Of a DNA stretch of 13,387 nt, positions 13,021 through 13,387 are shown in pieces. Origin of the DNA: Lachnospiraceae bacterium UBA3638 (GTDB lineage: Bacteria > Bacillota > Clostridia > Lachnospirales > Lachnospiraceae); contig DFKT01000058.1 in the NCBI GenBank assembly GCA_002373595.1, forward strand, positions 1 to 13,387, written 5' to 3'. Every line of letters starts with the position of its first letter. The first letter of the stretch is position 1. A program made the translations under genes and the position numbers. The notes beneath the pieces are model-generated. The model saw nothing but the letters and a program-made list of their open reading frames with translations, ran no database searches and had not been told where the DNA came from.

Positions 13021-13387
13021 ATGCGCATTCCTCCTTTCTCGGTCGTATTAAGGACTCCTACTGATTCGGCCCTTCACCTAGATGCCCTGCAGGTACTCGG
13101 CTACTATGGCCTCTGCTGACTTCTGCGCGTTCAGCGTCATCTCATGATGACGGTTGCTCCTTTCGAAGCGTTCCGCTCAGATCTCCCCGGGTACCACACG
13201 TTTCTTTCCCTCCATCTACCTGCTACATTTATCCCGCATGATTCCGTGTAGTTATTGGGCTTCGGCTTGTACGGCAGTCTTACCCTCATGCGTGACCTCC
13301 TATGTAGTTTCTGTTCGTCAGGCCAGAGGTTTGCCCGTGGTTAGTCTGTTCCCACATCCGGCTTCCTTCAGATTCCACCTCGCGATG

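Larger units (their letters stand above)
12714..13387 (-). mobile_element. Group II intron, RT-deleted derivative, 3' part (5' end outside window)
   Basis: Read on the minus strand, the element ends CTCCTACTCGAT (12714-12725), the usual group II intron 3' end. Domain VI is the GGGGGT/ACCCCC hairpin within 12714-12749. Domain V is 12752-12783: ACCGCCGUG pairs with CACGGUGGU, has the CG bulge and a capped upper stem, and shows a CGC catalytic triad with the expected G-U wobble. Upstream, AGTCAGCAGAGGCCATAGTA then GCCGA (13097 to about 13122) is a strongly conserved block I recall just before the ORF in many bacterial introns; the segment to 13387 also matches that intron type. Only about 240 nt lie between the ORF start and domain V, so the reverse transcriptase is missing. 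The intron may still splice or be moved by an RT supplied in trans; this cannot be judged here. Confidence 0.82.

Noticed and set aside
12866..13051. 61-codon plus-strand open frame inside the intron.
   Set aside because: It is antisense to conserved intron RNA and RT leader codons, and has no protein features.

Overview
The window looks like part of a chromosome from a low-to-mid GC anaerobic Firmicute, most likely a clostridium of the Lachnospiraceae kind. Reasons: strong AGGAGG-type ribosome binding sites, GTG starts, an aldo/keto reductase with two Fe-S motifs, a PTS IIC-EAL fusion, a YhfC-family protein, and a small basic protein that resembles ones I recall from that group. This is an inference; there is no rRNA or other marker gene in view.

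Left part (1-4573, all minus strand). A PTS EIIC-like membrane domain fused to a c-di-GMP phosphodiesterase (EAL) domain has its own promoter at 4634-4662. It is followed by a ferredoxin-tailed aldo/keto reductase, a zinc-ribbon/transmembrane/Ltp-repeat surface protein, and the first 37 codons of a YbaK-like deacylase that runs off the left edge. Spacings are 9-49 bp, so they may be co-transcribed. Diverging from this block at 4745 is a six-helix membrane protein of unknown function.

Middle part (5710-11754, all minus strand). In transcription order: an HNH endonuclease, a MazG-like nucleotide pyrophosphohydrolase whose start overlaps the HNH stop by 14 nt, a 150-bp gap with a possible 24-codon ORF, a 989-residue PLD nuclease/SF2 helicase/DUF3427 protein, a NUDIX hydrolase, and a YhfC-family membrane protein. 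The HNH-MazG-helicase stretch (7203-11754) is visibly more AT-rich than the genes on both sides. Two nucleases, a helicase and one or two nucleotide-cleaning enzymes in one transcription unit make this the best candidate for an undescribed or little-described anti-phage or genome-defence module. Its gene families are known; its function is an inference.

Right part (11755-13387). A small basic conserved protein (minus) has a C-terminal coding region overlapping three consecutive hairpins, the last a strong plus-strand intrinsic terminator. A two-helix membrane protein (plus) follows. One base after that protein's stop codon lies the 3' end of a minus-strand group II intron. Domains V and VI and the conserved core upstream of the ORF are visible, but the reverse-transcriptase gene has lost its whole catalytic region: only its N-terminal leader and last 27 codons remain, and a perfect 12-bp inverted repeat sits at the junction. 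The intron's 5' end is outside the window.

No tRNA, rRNA, CRISPR array or intact insertion sequence was seen.
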